A program made the position numbers and the translations under genes. Positions 5,754 to 6,200 of a stretch of DNA of 6,200 bases are shown piece after piece. Each line of letters opens with the position of its first letter. Positions within the stretch are counted from its first letter, which is position 1. The notes under the pieces were generated by a model. The model did no database searches, was not told the DNA's origin, and saw only the letters and a program-made list of their open reading frames with translations. The stretch comes from JAICLV01 sp036380925 (lineage in GTDB: Bacteria; Actinomycetota; Actinomycetes; Acidothermales; Acidothermaceae): the NCBI GenBank assembly GCA_036380925.1, contig DASVDW010000042.1, positions 1-6,200 on the forward strand, given 5' to 3'.

Positions 5754-6200
5754 GATCCCGCCCCCTCGTGATAACCCGGCGTCCGATACCCGACACCCGG
5801 CGCACCGTCAGGTAACGCGTTGTTCGCCACGCCGGTCGCCAGCCGCACCTGCCCTAACTGCGAAGCCGGCCAGAGCACCTTGCCGCGATCGGACTCCTCG
5901 GTGACTATCGTCAGCCCGTCGGCGCGGAACCATGGTGCGGAGTCCGGAACCCAAACCCCGTAGCCCGCGCCGTCGGACAGCGTGATGACCGAACGCCGGA
6001 CGTCAAATAGCTGCGGCTTCGGCCCGTCACTCCAGTGCTGATTGGGCAGCAGGAACAGCCCCTGGTAGTCGCTGCTCGCCCGCAAGCCGTCGATCAGCAA
6101 CTTGTTCGGGCCAGCCCAACTCTGGATCACGTCGGCGTGGTTGGCGTCGCGCGAACCATGGACCGTGCCGACATCGACGTTTTCAATCTGCACGGTCGCA
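5750..6200 (-). CDS. Right-handed parallel beta-helix protein, C-terminal part (5' end beyond window)
   Basis: The open frame runs off the right edge, so only the last 149 or so residues are seen. The GTG at 6193 is in frame but reads as an internal Val within a repeat strand, so it should not be taken as the start. The visible part has short beta strands broken by turns: VQIENVDVG, then NHADVIQSW, LLIDGLRASSDYQGLFLLPN, SVITLSDGAGYGVWV and RADGLTIVTEE. The H-A-D-x-I-Q and S-D-Y-Q-G elements recall pectate-lyase-like beta-helix proteins encoded in polysaccharide clusters. Such proteins bind, cleave or epimerise polysaccharides and are usually exported; any signal peptide would lie outside the window. 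No catalytic site can be assigned from this fragment. The stop overlaps the next GTG by four bases, which places the gene in the same operon. Confidence 0.72.
   Translation of the reverse strand, partial: ATVQIENVDVGTVHGSRDANHADVIQSWAGPNKLLIDGLRASSDYQGLFLLPNQHWSDGPKPQLFDVRRSVITLSDGAGYGVWVPDSAPWFRADGLTIVTEESDRGKVLWPASQLGQVRLATGVANNALPDGAPGVGYRTPGYHEGAGS
5761..5766 (-). promoter_or_regulatory. Ribosome binding site of the fused glycosyltransferase
   Basis: AGGGGG on the minus strand lies 7 bases before the GTG at 5753. It supports that GTG start, which is needed to keep the N-terminal GGGH motif. Confidence 0.55.

Overview
This window is a G+C-rich block read entirely from the minus strand. 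It looks actinobacterial: G+C-rich third codon positions, GTG starts, a lipoprotein signal peptide rich in Ala, and stop/start overlaps throughout. A mycobacterial or nocardioform host fits, but no 16S gene or species-specific marker is present to prove it.

Layout in the direction of transcription (right to left): the C-terminal part of a right-handed beta-helix protein cut by the window edge (6200-5750); a fused PssD/PssE (Alg14-Alg13)-type glycosyltransferase (5753-4779); a GT-B glycosyltransferase (4776-3745); a Wzz-like polysaccharide copolymerase with a degenerate kinase-like tail (3748-2624); a Wzy/O-antigen-ligase-like polytopic membrane protein (2614-1109); a lipoprotein of the PHB-depolymerase/CE1 esterase family whose catalytic Ser and His are both substituted (1109-57); and a strong hairpin terminator (46-12). 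Successive genes overlap by 1-4 bases or lie 2-9 bases apart, so this is the 3' half of one operon. Its promoter and first genes lie beyond 6200.

Together the genes read as the late part of a Wzx/Wzy-type exopolysaccharide pathway. The two glycosyltransferases would extend a lipid-linked oligosaccharide at the inner membrane face, the polytopic protein would polymerise repeat units outside the membrane, and the copolymerase would set chain length. The beta-helix protein and the terminal lipoprotein are probably exported and bind, trim or modify the polymer. The priming phosphoglycosyltransferase and the flippase are not in the window.

The most notable points are the lipoprotein with two of three catalytic residues missing, the copolymerase carrying a kinase-like domain without a Walker A motif, and the single-chain Alg14-Alg13 fusion. 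No tRNA, rRNA, CRISPR array, insertion sequence or integration scar was seen. There is no non-coding stretch longer than about 56 bases.
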